Source: Candidatus Geothrix skivensis
Lineage (GTDB): Bacteria > Acidobacteriota > Holophagae > Holophagales > Holophagaceae
DNA: 64,000 nt
Direction: 5' to 3'
NCBI GenBank assembly: GCA_016721195.1
Contig: JADKIO010000002.1
Span: forward strand, 62,001 to 126,000
Positions 1 to 8,093 of this stretch are shown here, one piece after another (the stretch's first letter is position 1; each line of letters begins with the position of its first letter). The notes beneath the pieces were generated by a model. It saw nothing but the letters and a program-made list of their open reading frames with translations. It was not told the DNA's origin and did not search any database. A program made the translations under genes and the position numbers.

Positions 1-1037
1 TTCCTGGAGATGGCGTCGAAGATGCTCCCGGCCACCTCGAGCTGGGGCACGGGCAGGGGCGGCAGCGGGGTGTCCTTGAGGTGGGGCAGGTCGAGCTGAC
101 CGTAGAGCTGCATGAGGTCCGAGAAGGCCGTGAGGCCCGAGCAGGGGTAGAGATCCTCGGGGCTCAGCTCCATTTCCTCGATGAGCATGTCCAGCACCTT
201 GGCGGACAGCCCGTGCTCGTACTGGAGGCGTACCACCGCGCCCCGGCGACGGTCGCGGAGGCCCTCTTCCACGGTCTTGAGCAGGTCCTCGGAGGGGTCC
301 TCCTCCACCGGCAGATCCGAATCCCGGGTGACGCGGATGGCCTGGCAGCTCTTGACCGTATAGCCCAGGAAGAGCCGCGACAGGTGGTGGCGCACCACGT
401 CTTCGAGCATGACGAAGGCGTGGCTGCCCTGGCTCGACGGCACCCGCAGGAAGCGGGAGGCCAGGCCCGTGGGGACGTGGATGAAGGAAAGCTCGGAGGC
501 GGGGAGGTCCCCATCCAGCAGATCCTCGTCGGGCTCCAGCTCCACCACCAGCACCAGGGCCCGGTTGCCCAGGCGGGGGAAGGGGTGGCCCGTATCCACG
601 GCCAGGGGCGTGATGAGGGGCAGCAGGCTGCGCTCAAAGTAGTCCAGCACGAAGGCCGCCTGGGCCGGGTTCAGGTGCTTCGGGTCCATGATGACCACAC
701 CCGCCGCCTCCAGCTGGGGCTCCAGGATGGCGTGGAAGAGCTCGTGCTGCCGGGCGGAGTAGGTGTGGATGCGGGAGGACACGCGCTCCAGCAGCTGGCG
801 GGGCGTCAGGCCATCCGGCCCGGGCTGGGTGATGCCGGCGTCGATCTGCCGCCAGATGCCCGCCACCCGCACCATGAAGAACTCGTCCCAGTTGCTGGAC
901 ACGATGCTGAGGAACTTCACCCGCTCCAGGAGGGGCACGGTGGGATCCTCGGACTCTTCCATGACGCGGGCGTTGAAATCCAGCCAGCTCAACTCCCGGT
1001 TGAGCAGTTCCTCGGGGCGGGGGATGGGATGGAACAC
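1..1037 (-). CDS. ppk1: Polyphosphate kinase 1, N-terminal part (runs off left edge)
   Basis: Makes inorganic polyphosphate from ATP, reversibly. The minus-strand frame is open from a GTG at 1037 to the window edge, giving about 345 of the usual ~700 residues. Directly visible: the N-terminal signature LLNRELSWLDFNARVMEES, then LLERVKFLSIVSSNWDEFFM, and the head-domain run AFVMLEDVVRHHLSRLF further in. These are diagnostic of the PPK1 N and head domains. The catalytic histidines lie in the missing C-terminal half. GAGAGG sits just upstream of the GTG, supporting this start. It is divergent from rplY. It is about 30 kb from the proposed phosphoanhydride locus, so a metabolic link is possible but not shown. 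Confidence 0.9.
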   Translation of the reverse strand, partial: MFHPIPRPEELLNRELSWLDFNARVMEESEDPTVPLLERVKFLSIVSSNWDEFFMVRVAGIWRQIDAGITQPGPDGLTPRQLLERVSSRIHTYSARQHELFHAILEPQLEAAGVVIMDPKHLNPAQAAFVLDYFERSLLPLITPLAVDTGHPFPRLGNRALVLVVELEPDEDLLDGDLPASELSFIHVPTGLASRFLRVPSSQGSHAFVMLEDVVRHHLSRLFLGYTVKSCQAIRVTRDSDLPVEEDPSEDLLKTVEEGLRDRRRGAVVRLQYEHGLSAKVLDMLIEEMELSPEDLYPCSGLTAFSDLMQLYGQLDLPHLKDTPLPPLPVPQLEVAGSIFDAISR

Positions 1038-1255
1038 GGGGGGCCTCTCGAACCCGGATCTTAGCGCTCGGATGTAACAGACTGATGGTACAGGCGATGA
1101 ATCGTCCGCCCCGAAGAACTTCCTTTGTTTTCGAGGGATTTTCAGGCAGAATCGATGGTTCGGTCCTCCACGGGGAGGCTCGAATGGTCCGCCCGGACCC
1201 ATCCCAACGAGAGGGCAGCCACCCAGAAGGGCCGGCGCCAGGTAGGAGGAACCAC

Positions 1256-1903
1256 ATGTCCCAGGAAGTCCTGATCGTTCCCAAGCGCGAGACCTTCGGC
1301 AAGGCGTCCATTCGCGAACTCAAGAAGAATGGCCTGATCCCCGCCGTGGTCTATGGCCTCAAGGAGGCCCCTGTCGCCATCGCCATCAGCCCCAAGGCCG
1401 TGGCCCGGGTGCTGGCCAGCGATACCGGCCTGAACTCGGTGGTGTTCCTCCAGCGTGAAGGCACTGACATCAAGCGCCACGTCATCATCAAGGACGTGCA
1501 GCGCGATCCCATCACCAGCCGCCTCCGCCACGTGGATTTCATGCGGGTGGACATGGCCCTCAAGGTGCGCGTGAAGGTGCCCGTGCGCCTCGTCGGCACC
1601 TCCATCGGCGTCAAGGCCATGGGCGGCGTGCTTGACTTCGCCCACCGCGAGATCGAGATCGAGTGCCTGCCGAGTGTCATCCCCGCCCACATCGACGTGG
1701 ACATCACCAACCTGGCGGTGGGCGATAGCGTCCGCTTCGAGCAGCTCGCCCTTGGGGCCAACATCGTCATCACGGGCGACGCCCACCAGGTGGTCTGCTC
1801 CGTGCACGGCAAGGCCGCCGAGGAAGAGGTCGCCGCCCCCGTGGCCGCCGCCGCCGTCGAGCCCGAAGTGGCCAAGAAGGGCAAGAAGGACGACAAGAAG
1901 TAG
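1256..1903 (+). CDS. rplY: 50S ribosomal protein L25 (general stress protein Ctc form)
   Basis: Binds 5S rRNA in the large ribosomal subunit. The product is 215 residues, the long two-domain TL5/CTC form: an L25 domain over roughly residues 1-95 (VPKRETFGKASIRELKKNG near the start, DVQRDPITSRLRHVDFMRVD in the middle), a beta-rich C-terminal domain to about 185, then an Ala/Glu/Lys tail. The ATG at 1256 is preceded by GGTAGGAGGAACCAC, a strong ribosome-binding site. The frame extends further upstream but without family similarity. pth follows directly, the common rplY-pth pair. Confidence 0.95.
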   Translation: MSQEVLIVPKRETFGKASIRELKKNGLIPAVVYGLKEAPVAIAISPKAVARVLASDTGLNSVVFLQREGTDIKRHVIIKDVQRDPITSRLRHVDFMRVDMALKVRVKVPVRLVGTSIGVKAMGGVLDFAHREIEIECLPSVIPAHIDVDITNLAVGDSVRFEQLALGANIVITGDAHQVVCSVHGKAAEEEVAAPVAAAAVEPEVAKKGKKDDKK

Positions 1904-1925
1904 TTCCAACTGTCATCCAGCCATG

Positions 1926-1949
1926 CGCGGGCGCCTTGCGGCGCCCGCG
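1926..1949 (+). terminator. GC-rich hairpin between rplY and pth
   Basis: A perfect 10-bp stem (1926-1935 with 1940-1949) closes a TTGC tetraloop. There is no T-tract after it, so it may be an attenuator or processing hairpin within an rplY-pth transcript rather than a full terminator. Confidence 0.45.
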
Positions 1950-1965
1950 TTGTATAAAGGGATCT

Positions 1966-2553
1966 ATGTGGACGCTGGTGCCGTTAGGAAACCCGGGGAC
2001 TGATTTCCAGGACACCCGGCACAATCTTGGAAGGTTGATGCTCCAGCGCTGGATGGCGGACCGGGACCTGGCCCCGGCGCCGACCCGGCGCTTCCCCTCG
2101 GGCAGCCTCTATCCCCTCAAGGCCGGACTGCAGGTCCTGGTGCCCAGCGGCTACATGAACCTTTCCGGCGAGGCCTGCGCCCAGGCCGCCGCCGCGGGCA
2201 TCTACCCCCGCCAGCTGGTGCTCCTCCACGATGACAAGGACCTGCCCCTGGGCACGGGGCGGTTCCGGCTGAACGGCTCCGACGGCGGCCACAATGGGCT
2301 GCGCTCGGTCTTTGATCTGCTCGGCACCCAGGACATCGCCCGCCTCCGTCTGGGCATCGGCCCCTTCGAACGCCCCCTCGCCGACTTCGTGCTGGACCAC
2401 TGGACCGATCCCGAATGGGAGCGGCTCGACGCCCTGGACGCGCCGTTTGCGCAGTTCCTGGAACTGCTGGGGAGGACCGAGGACCTGGGGGCCCTGGGGA
2501 ACCTCGTGAATCCTGCGGAGTTCTGGGGGGAGCCGCCCAGGACTTCCCCTTGA
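1966..2553 (+). CDS. pth: Peptidyl-tRNA hydrolase
   Basis: Releases tRNA from peptidyl-tRNA dropped by the ribosome. The product is 195 residues, normal length. Family residues are visible: LGNPG with Asn9, DTRHNLG with the catalytic His19 and Asn20, HDDKDLP around residue 90, and GSDGGHNGLRS. The ATG at 1966 gives MWTLVPLGNPG, the canonical N-terminus, so an upstream in-frame ATG at 1936 is not used. An AAAGG lies upstream. It follows rplY and precedes rpsF-rpsR. Confidence 0.95.
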   Translation: MWTLVPLGNPGTDFQDTRHNLGRLMLQRWMADRDLAPAPTRRFPSGSLYPLKAGLQVLVPSGYMNLSGEACAQAAAAGIYPRQLVLLHDDKDLPLGTGRFRLNGSDGGHNGLRSVFDLLGTQDIARLRLGIGPFERPLADFVLDHWTDPEWERLDALDAPFAQFLELLGRTEDLGALGNLVNPAEFWGEPPRTSP

Positions 2554-2658
2554 TCTTCAAGCCTTTCCGGGGGAAACTGGTCCTTCGCGTCCTCCGCTGG
2601 AGGGCTCTTCCTTGCTCCCTGGAATCCAAAGGGGGCTTCACATCCACAAGGAGGACAG

Positions 2659-3047
2659 ATGCGTCGCTATGAGACCATCTTCATCGCCTCCCCACGCTGA
2701 CCGACGAGCAGAGCGATGAGCTCGTCAAGCAGTTCGAGGGGATCATTGCCGAGCAGGGTGGCGAACTGCTCAAGACCGACAAGTGGGGCCGCAAGAAGCT
2801 GGCCTACGAAATCCAGAAGTACAGCGAGGGCTACTACACGCTCTTCGAGATGAACGCTGGACCGACCCTCATCGCCGAGCTGGAGCGCCGCTTCCGCAAC
2901 CACGATTCGGTCATCAAGTACCTGAGCATCCGCATGGACGAGGCCGAAAAGGCCGCCGGGCGCACCAAGCAGCGCATCGAGCGCGAAGCCAAGCGCAAGG
3001 CCCAGGCCGGGATCAAGGAACGTTCCGCTGAAGAGGTGATGGGATGA
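2659..3047 (+). CDS. rpsF: 30S ribosomal protein S6 (frame broken by a 1-base loss)
   Basis: The ATG at 2659, after AGGAGGAC, gives MRRYETIFIASP, the standard S6 start. The frame then hits TGA at 2698-2700. Restoring one C to the CCCC run at 2690-2693 gives SPTLTDEQSDELVKQFEG and an uninterrupted S6 to the stop at 3047, about 129 residues, including KWGRKKLAYEIQKYSEGYYT and a basic C-terminal tail. rpsR overlaps by 4 bases in the usual order. S6 is highly conserved and the rest of the gene is intact, so I read this as a homopolymer sequencing error, not a pseudogene. Confidence 0.9.
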
Positions 3048-3310
3048 AGCGCCGCGCCGATGCCAAGAAGGGCAAGCCCAAGAAGAAGAAGGCTTTTGGG
3101 GGACGACGCGCCAAGTTCTGCAAGTTCTGCGTCGAAAAGTCCCTCATGATCGACTACAAGGACGTGAAGACCCTCCAGGCCTTCACCCCCGAGCGCGGCA
3201 AGGTGCTGCCCCGCCGCACCAGTGGCGTGTGCGCCGTCCACCAGCGTGAGCTGGTCGAAGCCATCAAGCGCGCCCGCAACATCGCTCTGCTGCCTTTCGC
3301 CGCGGACTGA
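3044..3310 (+). CDS. rpsR: 30S ribosomal protein S18
   Basis: Small-subunit protein that binds next to S6. The product is 88 residues. Visible: a lysine-rich N-terminus, KFCKFCVEKSLMIDYKDVKT, LPRRTSGVCAVHQRELVEAI and KRARNIALLPF. The start overlaps the rpsF stop (ATGA), implying coupled translation. The two CxxC-like cysteines plus a later cysteine resemble zinc-binding (C+) forms of S18. A clear terminator follows. No rplI (L9) follows here, unlike many genomes. Confidence 0.95.
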   Translation: MKRRADAKKGKPKKKKAFGGRRAKFCKFCVEKSLMIDYKDVKTLQAFTPERGKVLPRRTSGVCAVHQRELVEAIKRARNIALLPFAAD

Positions 3311-3332
3311 TCCCTGGCGCTGGTTGACTTCC

Positions 3333-3360
3333 AAGAAGGGGGCCATTCGGCCCCCTTCTT
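3333..3360 (+). terminator. Terminator after rpsF-rpsR
   Basis: A perfect 12-bp stem (AAGAAGGGGGCC with its complement) encloses the loop ATTC, 22 bases after the rpsR stop. The right arm ends in TTCTT. Confidence 0.8.
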
Positions 3361-3536
3361 CATGTCGCCTCCAGGAATCTGCATGAGGGAGGCTCAGGGC
3401 CAATTGCCAGGAAAGGTCGGCTCGATCCTGGTCCGCGGCCAATGCCTCCTGGGGAGGTCCGGTGAAAAACCGCGCAATCCTTTGGGCGGATCGACGCCCC
3501 CGGCGCTAGGATAGCGAAAGCCACCCCGGAGTCCCC

Positions 3537-5465
3537 ATGCGCTTCCCGCTGAACCTCGGATCCGATGTCCTCCGCCTGGGTACCCGGGTGGCCTTTGTCC
3601 TTCTGACGGCCCAGGCCTTGGTCCTGGTGGCGGATGACAAGGAGAAGGAAAAGGAGAGGGGGAAGAAGCCTGAGGCGGCACGCCCGGAGCCCCGGCGCGA
3701 GGCCCCGCCCGCCCCCAGGCCGGAACCCAGACGGGAAGCCCCCCCCAGTGCCAGGCCCGAGCCCAGGCCCATGCCAAGGCCAGAGCCCCGGCTTGAATCC
3801 AGACCTGAACCCAGGCCCATGCCAAGGCCCGAGCCCCGGCTCGAATCCAGACCTGAACCCAGGCCCATGCCAAGGCCCGAGCCCCGGCTCGAATCCAGAC
3901 CTGAACCCAGGCCCATGCCAAGGCCCGAGCCAAGGCATGACCTGTCGCCCGCGCCCCATCCGCAGCCGCATTCCCCTACCGTGGACCCCGGAACGCCCAG
4001 GGACCACACCCCGAATCCCCGTCCCGCACCGGGACCCGTCCCGGGTCGCCCTGAGATCAACCCCCGGCACCTGCCCCCGCCGTCGGGCCATCTCGAGCCG
4101 ACCCGTCCCACTGGGCCCGCCGGGCGGCCCGGCTTCGAAGCCCGACCGGCACCGGGCCACCTGGACCGGCGCCAGCCGGAGCGTCAGGTGATCCGGACCC
4201 AGGGTGGCGGGGAGATCCACCGCACCCATACCGGTGTCATCCGCGAGGTCCGCACGCCCAGTGGCGCCGTGATCCGGCATTCGCCCAGCGGCGTGCGGCA
4301 CGTGGAGATCGTCCGTCCCGGCGGACGCATCATCGTGGCCAACGCCACCGGCCGCCACGGGTACATCCAGCGGCCCCTCGTATCCCACGGCCACACCTAT
4401 GTCCAGCGCACCTACATCATCGAAGGCAGGCCCCATGCCGCCCTCTACCGCCCCTGGTCCCACAGCGGCCGCGAGTACAACGTCTACATGCCGCGCCACC
4501 ACTACCGGCCCGGCTTCTACGCCTGGGCATACGATCCTTGGCCCCGCCCGGTCCGCTACACCTGGGGCTGGCACAACCGGCCCTGGTACGGCTACTACGG
4601 CGGCTACTTCACGCCCTACCCCGTCTATGCCGGCCCCGCCTTCTGGCTGACGGATTTCCTCATCGCGGCCACCCTGGAATCCGCCTACCTCGCGCAGAAC
4701 GCCTCCATGAGCGCCCCGCCGGTGACCTACACCACGTCCACGGCCATGACCCCCGAGGTGAAGGAAGCCATCGCCGAGGAGGTCCGTCGCCAGATGAACC
4801 AGGCTCGGGCTGAACAAGCCGCCCAGGGCGCCTCCCAGCCCATGGGGGCCCCACCGATCTTCTCCAAGAACGGGCCCAAGGTGTTCCTCGTCTCCAGCAG
4901 CCTGCTGGCCTACGCGGGCAACCAGGAATGCCCCCTGGGGGAAGGCGACGTGCTGCAGCTGGTGGAAACGCCCGCCCTGGGCTCCGAGTGGGCCGAGGTC
5001 AAGGTGCTGTCGAGTCGCGGCTCGAGCTGCCAGAAGGGCAGCTACATCTCCGTCAGGACCACCGATCTCCAGGAGATGCAGAATCACCTGGCCGCTTCCA
5101 TGGAGAACGGCATGGCCAAACTCCAGGCGGATCAGGGCAAGGAGGGCATTCCCGCCCTGCCGGCCCAGGCCAGGGGCATCGTGAAGGCGTCCTATTCCGA
5201 CGATCTCCAGCCCGACCTGGGCGCCCAGAGCGAACTGGCCCTGGCCGTGAAGGAGGCCAACAACTCGGAGCAGGCCATCATCGATGAAAGGCCCCAGGAG
5301 CCTGCCGGAGCGGGCGGAACCATTTCGCTCGGGATGACCATTCCGGAAGTCGAGCGCACCCTCGGCCAACCCCGGCAAACCGTCGACCTTGGCAAGAAGA
5401 AGATCTACGTCTACAAGGACCTGAAGATCACCTTCCTCGGCGGGAAAGTCAGCGACGTCCAGTAG
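3537..5465 (+). CDS. Secreted Pro/Arg-repeat protein with C-terminal SmpA/OmlA-like segment
   Basis: 642 residues, family not recognised. Seen in order: a basic start and hydrophobic segment (residues ~15-32, likely export signal); a Lys/Glu patch; a long Pro/Arg/Glu region (~45-200) holding three-plus copies of a 16-residue unit; a region with repeated GG/TPSG turns (~215-290); a Tyr/Trp/Pro-rich stretch around WGWHNRPWYGYYGGYF; one hydrophobic helix (WLTDFLIAATLESAYLAQ); a helical stretch; and a C-terminal ~45 residues (SLGMTIPEVERTLGQP, then KKKIYVYKDLKITFLGGKV) resembling the SmpA/OmlA-BLIP fold. A cell-envelope or surface role is inference. The start is the ATG after GGAGTCCCC. Confidence 0.75.
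   Translation: MRFPLNLGSDVLRLGTRVAFVLLTAQALVLVADDKEKEKERGKKPEAARPEPRREAPPAPRPEPRREAPPSARPEPRPMPRPEPRLESRPEPRPMPRPEPRLESRPEPRPMPRPEPRLESRPEPRPMPRPEPRHDLSPAPHPQPHSPTVDPGTPRDHTPNPRPAPGPVPGRPEINPRHLPPPSGHLEPTRPTGPAGRPGFEARPAPGHLDRRQPERQVIRTQGGGEIHRTHTGVIREVRTPSGAVIRHSPSGVRHVEIVRPGGRIIVANATGRHGYIQRPLVSHGHTYVQRTYIIEGRPHAALYRPWSHSGREYNVYMPRHHYRPGFYAWAYDPWPRPVRYTWGWHNRPWYGYYGGYFTPYPVYAGPAFWLTDFLIAATLESAYLAQNASMSAPPVTYTTSTAMTPEVKEAIAEEVRRQMNQARAEQAAQGASQPMGAPPIFSKNGPKVFLVSSSLLAYAGNQECPLGEGDVLQLVETPALGSEWAEVKVLSSRGSSCQKGSYISVRTTDLQEMQNHLAASMENGMAKLQADQGKEGIPALPAQARGIVKASYSDDLQPDLGAQSELALAVKEANNSEQAIIDERPQEPAGAGGTISLGMTIPEVERTLGQPRQTVDLGKKKIYVYKDLKITFLGGKVSDVQ
3765..3934 (+). repeat. 48-bp coding tandem repeat
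   Basis: The unit beginning AGGCCCATGCCAAGGCC starts at 3765, 3813, 3861 and 3909, an exact 48-bp period: three full copies and a partial fourth, with few substitutions. Each unit encodes 16 residues of the form RPMPRPEPRLESRPEP. The period is in frame, so copy number can change without breaking the protein. Confidence 0.95.
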
Positions 5466-5503
5466 CCTGGCTTCGCCACGGGTGGGCAGCCACAAAGGTC
5501 AGC

Positions 5504-5537
5504 GGGGGGGTCATCAGGCCCCCCCAGCTTGTTTTTT
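5504..5537 (+). terminator. Terminator downstream of the Pro/Arg-repeat gene
   Basis: Seven G (5504-5510) pair with seven C (5519-5525) around an 8-base loop, extended by an imperfect AGC/GCT pairing and followed by TTGTTTTTT. This is a good intrinsic terminator. The rest of the 270-base gap to the next gene shows nothing I can name. Confidence 0.75.
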
Positions 5538-5737
5538 GATCTATGAGTCCCTTTTGAATCGTCGTAAGGTGGGGTGCCTTCCCAACCCAATGAATCAAGT
5601 GGTGCCCGTTCATCGGACCTCCGGAATCCCTCCAGTTCGAGCCCTGAGGCCTGGTGGGCCCGATGCCCCCTTTCCCTATCGCCTACTGGACCCGCAGGAG
5701 TGAATGGACCGCCCCTTTGCCCGCATGAGGATCAGGC

Positions 5738-7312
5738 ATGTTCCACCTTCTTGATAAGCCAAGGACCGTCGCCAGGCCCGACTACAACCGCTGGCTGGTG
5801 CCCCCGGCGGCCCTGGCCATCCACCTGTCCATCGGCATGGCCTATGGTTTCAGCGTCTTCTGGCTGCCCCTCGGCCAGGTCATCGGCATCACGGCCCCGG
5901 CGGCTGGGGACTGGAAGATCTCCACGCTGGGCTGGATGTACACCCTCTTCTTCGTGTTCCTGGGATCCTCCGCCGCGGTGTTCGGCACCTGGCTCGAGCA
6001 GAACGGCCCCCGGAAGGCCGGCGTGGCCGCCGCCTTCTGCTGGGGCGGCGGGTTCTTCATCTCCGCCCTGGGCGTCCATCTGCACCAGATCTGGCTGCTC
6101 TGGCTGGGCTCAGGCGTGATCGGTGGCTGCGGCCTCGGCCTGGGCTACATCTCCCCGGTCTCGACCCTGATCAAGTGGTTCCCGGACCGGCGGGGCATGG
6201 CCACGGGCATGGCCATCATGGGCTTCGGCGGAGGGGCCCTGATCGGGGCGCCCCTCGCGGACCGGCTGATCCGCCACTTCGCCACGCCGACCTCGGTGGG
6301 CGTCACCGAGGCCTTCCTCGCCCTGGGTTCCATCTACTTCGTCGCCATGTTGTGCGGGGCCTTCACCTACCGCATTCCCCCCGCCGGATGGCAGCCCCAT
6401 GGCTGGACGCCCCCGGCGAACCAGCAGAACCGCATGATCACCCAGGGCCATGTCCACGTGAAGGTGGTCCACAGGACCCCCCAGTTCTGGTTGCTGTGGG
6501 CGGTCCTCTGCCTGAATGTCAGTGCCGGGATCGGCTGCCTCGGCATGGCCTCACCCATGCTCCAGGAGGTGTTCGGAGGCAGGCTCATCGGCGAGACGGC
6601 CTCCCTGGCGGGCCTGAAGGCTGGACAGAAGGCCGCTGTGGCCACCCTCGGAGCGGCTTTTGCGGGACTGCTCAGCCTCTTCAACATCGGCGGGCGAATC
6701 TTCTGGGCCTCCCTGTCCGACCACCTGGGCCGCAAGCGCACCTACCTCATCTTCTTCGCCCTGGGCATCGCCCTGTACGTGCTCGCGGCGGCGGCCGGCA
6801 GCGCCAAGGCGGTGATCCTGTTCGTTGGTTCGTTCTGCGTGATCCTCACCATGTACGGGGGCGGGTTCGCCACCATCCCCGCCTACCTGGCCGATCTCTT
6901 CGGCACCCAGTACGTGGGGGCCATCCATGGCCGGCTGCTGACGGCCTGGTCCACCGCCGGCATCCTCGGCCCGGTGTTGGTGAACTACATCCGCGAATTC
7001 CAGATCAGCCGGGGAGTTCCCCCTGAAGCCGCCTACCACCTGACGCTCTACCTCCTCGCGGGGCTGCTGGTGCTGGGCCTGGTGTGCAACGCGCTCGTGC
7101 GGCCCGTCCATCCCCGCTTCTTCATGAGCGAGACCGAGCTGGAGGTGGAAAGGAAGGCCCTGAAGGGCGTCCAACCCGAGGCCACGGTCGAATCCACCCG
7201 GCCCAGCGCGCGCAGCTGGATCGCCGTGTCCGCGGGCTGGCTCCTCGTGGGTATCCCCCTGGGCTGGGGCCTCCTGATCACCTTCCAGAAGGCCGCCACC
7301 TTCTTCCGCTGA
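5738..7312 (+). CDS. MFS transporter, oxalate/formate antiporter-like (OFA) family
   Basis: Inner-membrane carrier of 524 residues with about 12 hydrophobic segments. Family features: the first helix IHLSIGMAYGFSVFWLPLGQ, the motif-A-like loop KWFPDRRGMATGMAIMGFG after TM4, a second-half loop LSDHLGRKRTYLIFF, and GGGFATIPAYLADLFG near TM10. These match the OFA group (OxlT, YhjX and relatives), which move small carboxylates. The substrate cannot be read from sequence. A C-terminal extension carries one extra hydrophobic helix (WIAVSAGWLLVGIPLGWGLL), slightly unusual. It is monocistronic by spacing. Confidence 0.85.
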   Translation: MFHLLDKPRTVARPDYNRWLVPPAALAIHLSIGMAYGFSVFWLPLGQVIGITAPAAGDWKISTLGWMYTLFFVFLGSSAAVFGTWLEQNGPRKAGVAAAFCWGGGFFISALGVHLHQIWLLWLGSGVIGGCGLGLGYISPVSTLIKWFPDRRGMATGMAIMGFGGGALIGAPLADRLIRHFATPTSVGVTEAFLALGSIYFVAMLCGAFTYRIPPAGWQPHGWTPPANQQNRMITQGHVHVKVVHRTPQFWLLWAVLCLNVSAGIGCLGMASPMLQEVFGGRLIGETASLAGLKAGQKAAVATLGAAFAGLLSLFNIGGRIFWASLSDHLGRKRTYLIFFALGIALYVLAAAAGSAKAVILFVGSFCVILTMYGGGFATIPAYLADLFGTQYVGAIHGRLLTAWSTAGILGPVLVNYIREFQISRGVPPEAAYHLTLYLLAGLLVLGLVCNALVRPVHPRFFMSETELEVERKALKGVQPEATVESTRPSARSWIAVSAGWLLVGIPLGWGLLITFQKAATFFR

Positions 7313-7382
7313 GGCTCCAGGTGGCCCTCGGGCTTTCCCTGCAAGGGGCAGATGACTCGAGGTACTGAGGTAATCTGGATCC

Positions 7383-7898
7383 ATGGCTGACGCACCCATC
7401 ACCCTGAGACTGCCCATGCCCCTGCGCAAGCAGAAGGCCATCCAGGCCGCCTGGAAGCCCCTGCTCCTCCAGTGGCTGGTGCCGGGCGCCGGGTACTGGG
7501 CCATCGGCGAGAAGCTGCGGGCCAAGGTCTTCTTCGGCGTGTGGTTGTTGTTCTGCATTTTGGGCGCCCTGCAGATGCAGCTTGGGGCCGTGGATGGCGT
7601 GAAGGGCGGGATCTTCGTGCCCGTGCAGGGCTCCTGGCTGTCCACCCTGGGCTCCCTGGGCAGTGCCGGCATCGGCCCCGTCTACGGCGCCTTCGCCTGG
7701 GCCTTCGGCGGCGCCGGCACCGAACCCGTGCGCACGCTCACCCAGGAGTACGGGGCCACCTATGTGATGGTGGCGGGCCTCCTGAACTGGCTCTGCTGCT
7801 TCGATCTCTGGGACCGCATCACCGGCCGCTGGATCTTCCGCCTGCCGAAGGACGAGCAGGTCCAGATGGCCAAGGATCTGCTTCCCAAAAGCGAGTAG
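7383..7898 (+). CDS. Small membrane protein, DUF6677-like
   Basis: 171 residues, function unknown. The N-terminus KAIQAAWKPLLLQWLVPGAGYW, followed by hydrophobic stretches at ~45-62, ~95-115 and ~125-140, indicates three to four membrane helices. The early LVPGAGYWAIGEKLRAKVFF resembles the PGAGhxxxGxxxKG pattern of small TM2/DUF6677-type membrane proteins; that assignment is tentative. The last 16 codons plus stop are duplicated 182 bp downstream. Confidence 0.7.
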   Translation: MADAPITLRLPMPLRKQKAIQAAWKPLLLQWLVPGAGYWAIGEKLRAKVFFGVWLLFCILGALQMQLGAVDGVKGGIFVPVQGSWLSTLGSLGSAGIGPVYGAFAWAFGGAGTEPVRTLTQEYGATYVMVAGLLNWLCCFDLWDRITGRWIFRLPKDEQVQMAKDLLPKSE

Positions 7899-8080
7899 GT
7901 ATCCGCGTCCTTCTGGCCGCTGAGCGCGTCTTCGACTGCGCACGCGGCCTTGGCTGCCCGCGATCGGGCGTGCCACCGGCACGCCCTCCCACTCACGGTG
8001 CCTTCAGCCCCGTTCGCGGAGCGGGGCCCCCGGACGAGCAGGTCCAGATGGCCAAGGATCTGCTTCCCAAAAGCGAGTAG
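7850..8080 (+). repeat. Two identical 49-bp direct repeats flanking a 133-bp palindrome-rich insert
   Basis: Bases 7850-7898 (the 3' end of the preceding gene, including its TAG stop) recur exactly at 8032-8080. Between them lie 133 bp with the hairpin GGGCGTGCC-ACC-GGCACGCCC (7966-7987 region) and GCCCCG...CGGGGC near 8010-8028. The arrangement resembles insertion of a small non-coding element with a long flanking duplication, or a slipped duplication. No transposase is present. Confidence 0.85.
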
Positions 8081-8093
8081 CGATGCGGTGTAC

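Noticed and set aside
2659..3047. Treating rpsF as a pseudogene
   Set aside because: S6 is near-universal and everything but one base in a C run is intact; similar homopolymer slips occur across the window.
3765..3934. Regular 48-bp repeats considered as a CRISPR array
   Set aside because: The units are contiguous with no spacers and stay in frame as coding sequence; no cas genes nearby.
3360..5495. Long antisense open frame (~711 codons) opposite the Pro/Arg-repeat gene
   Set aside because: Its composition (Gly/His/Arg/Pro) mirrors the codon pattern of the plus-strand gene; no ribosome-binding site or family motif.
5482..5703. 73-codon frame in the gap before the MFS gene
   Set aside because: It overlaps a clear terminator and shows no family similarity or good start context.
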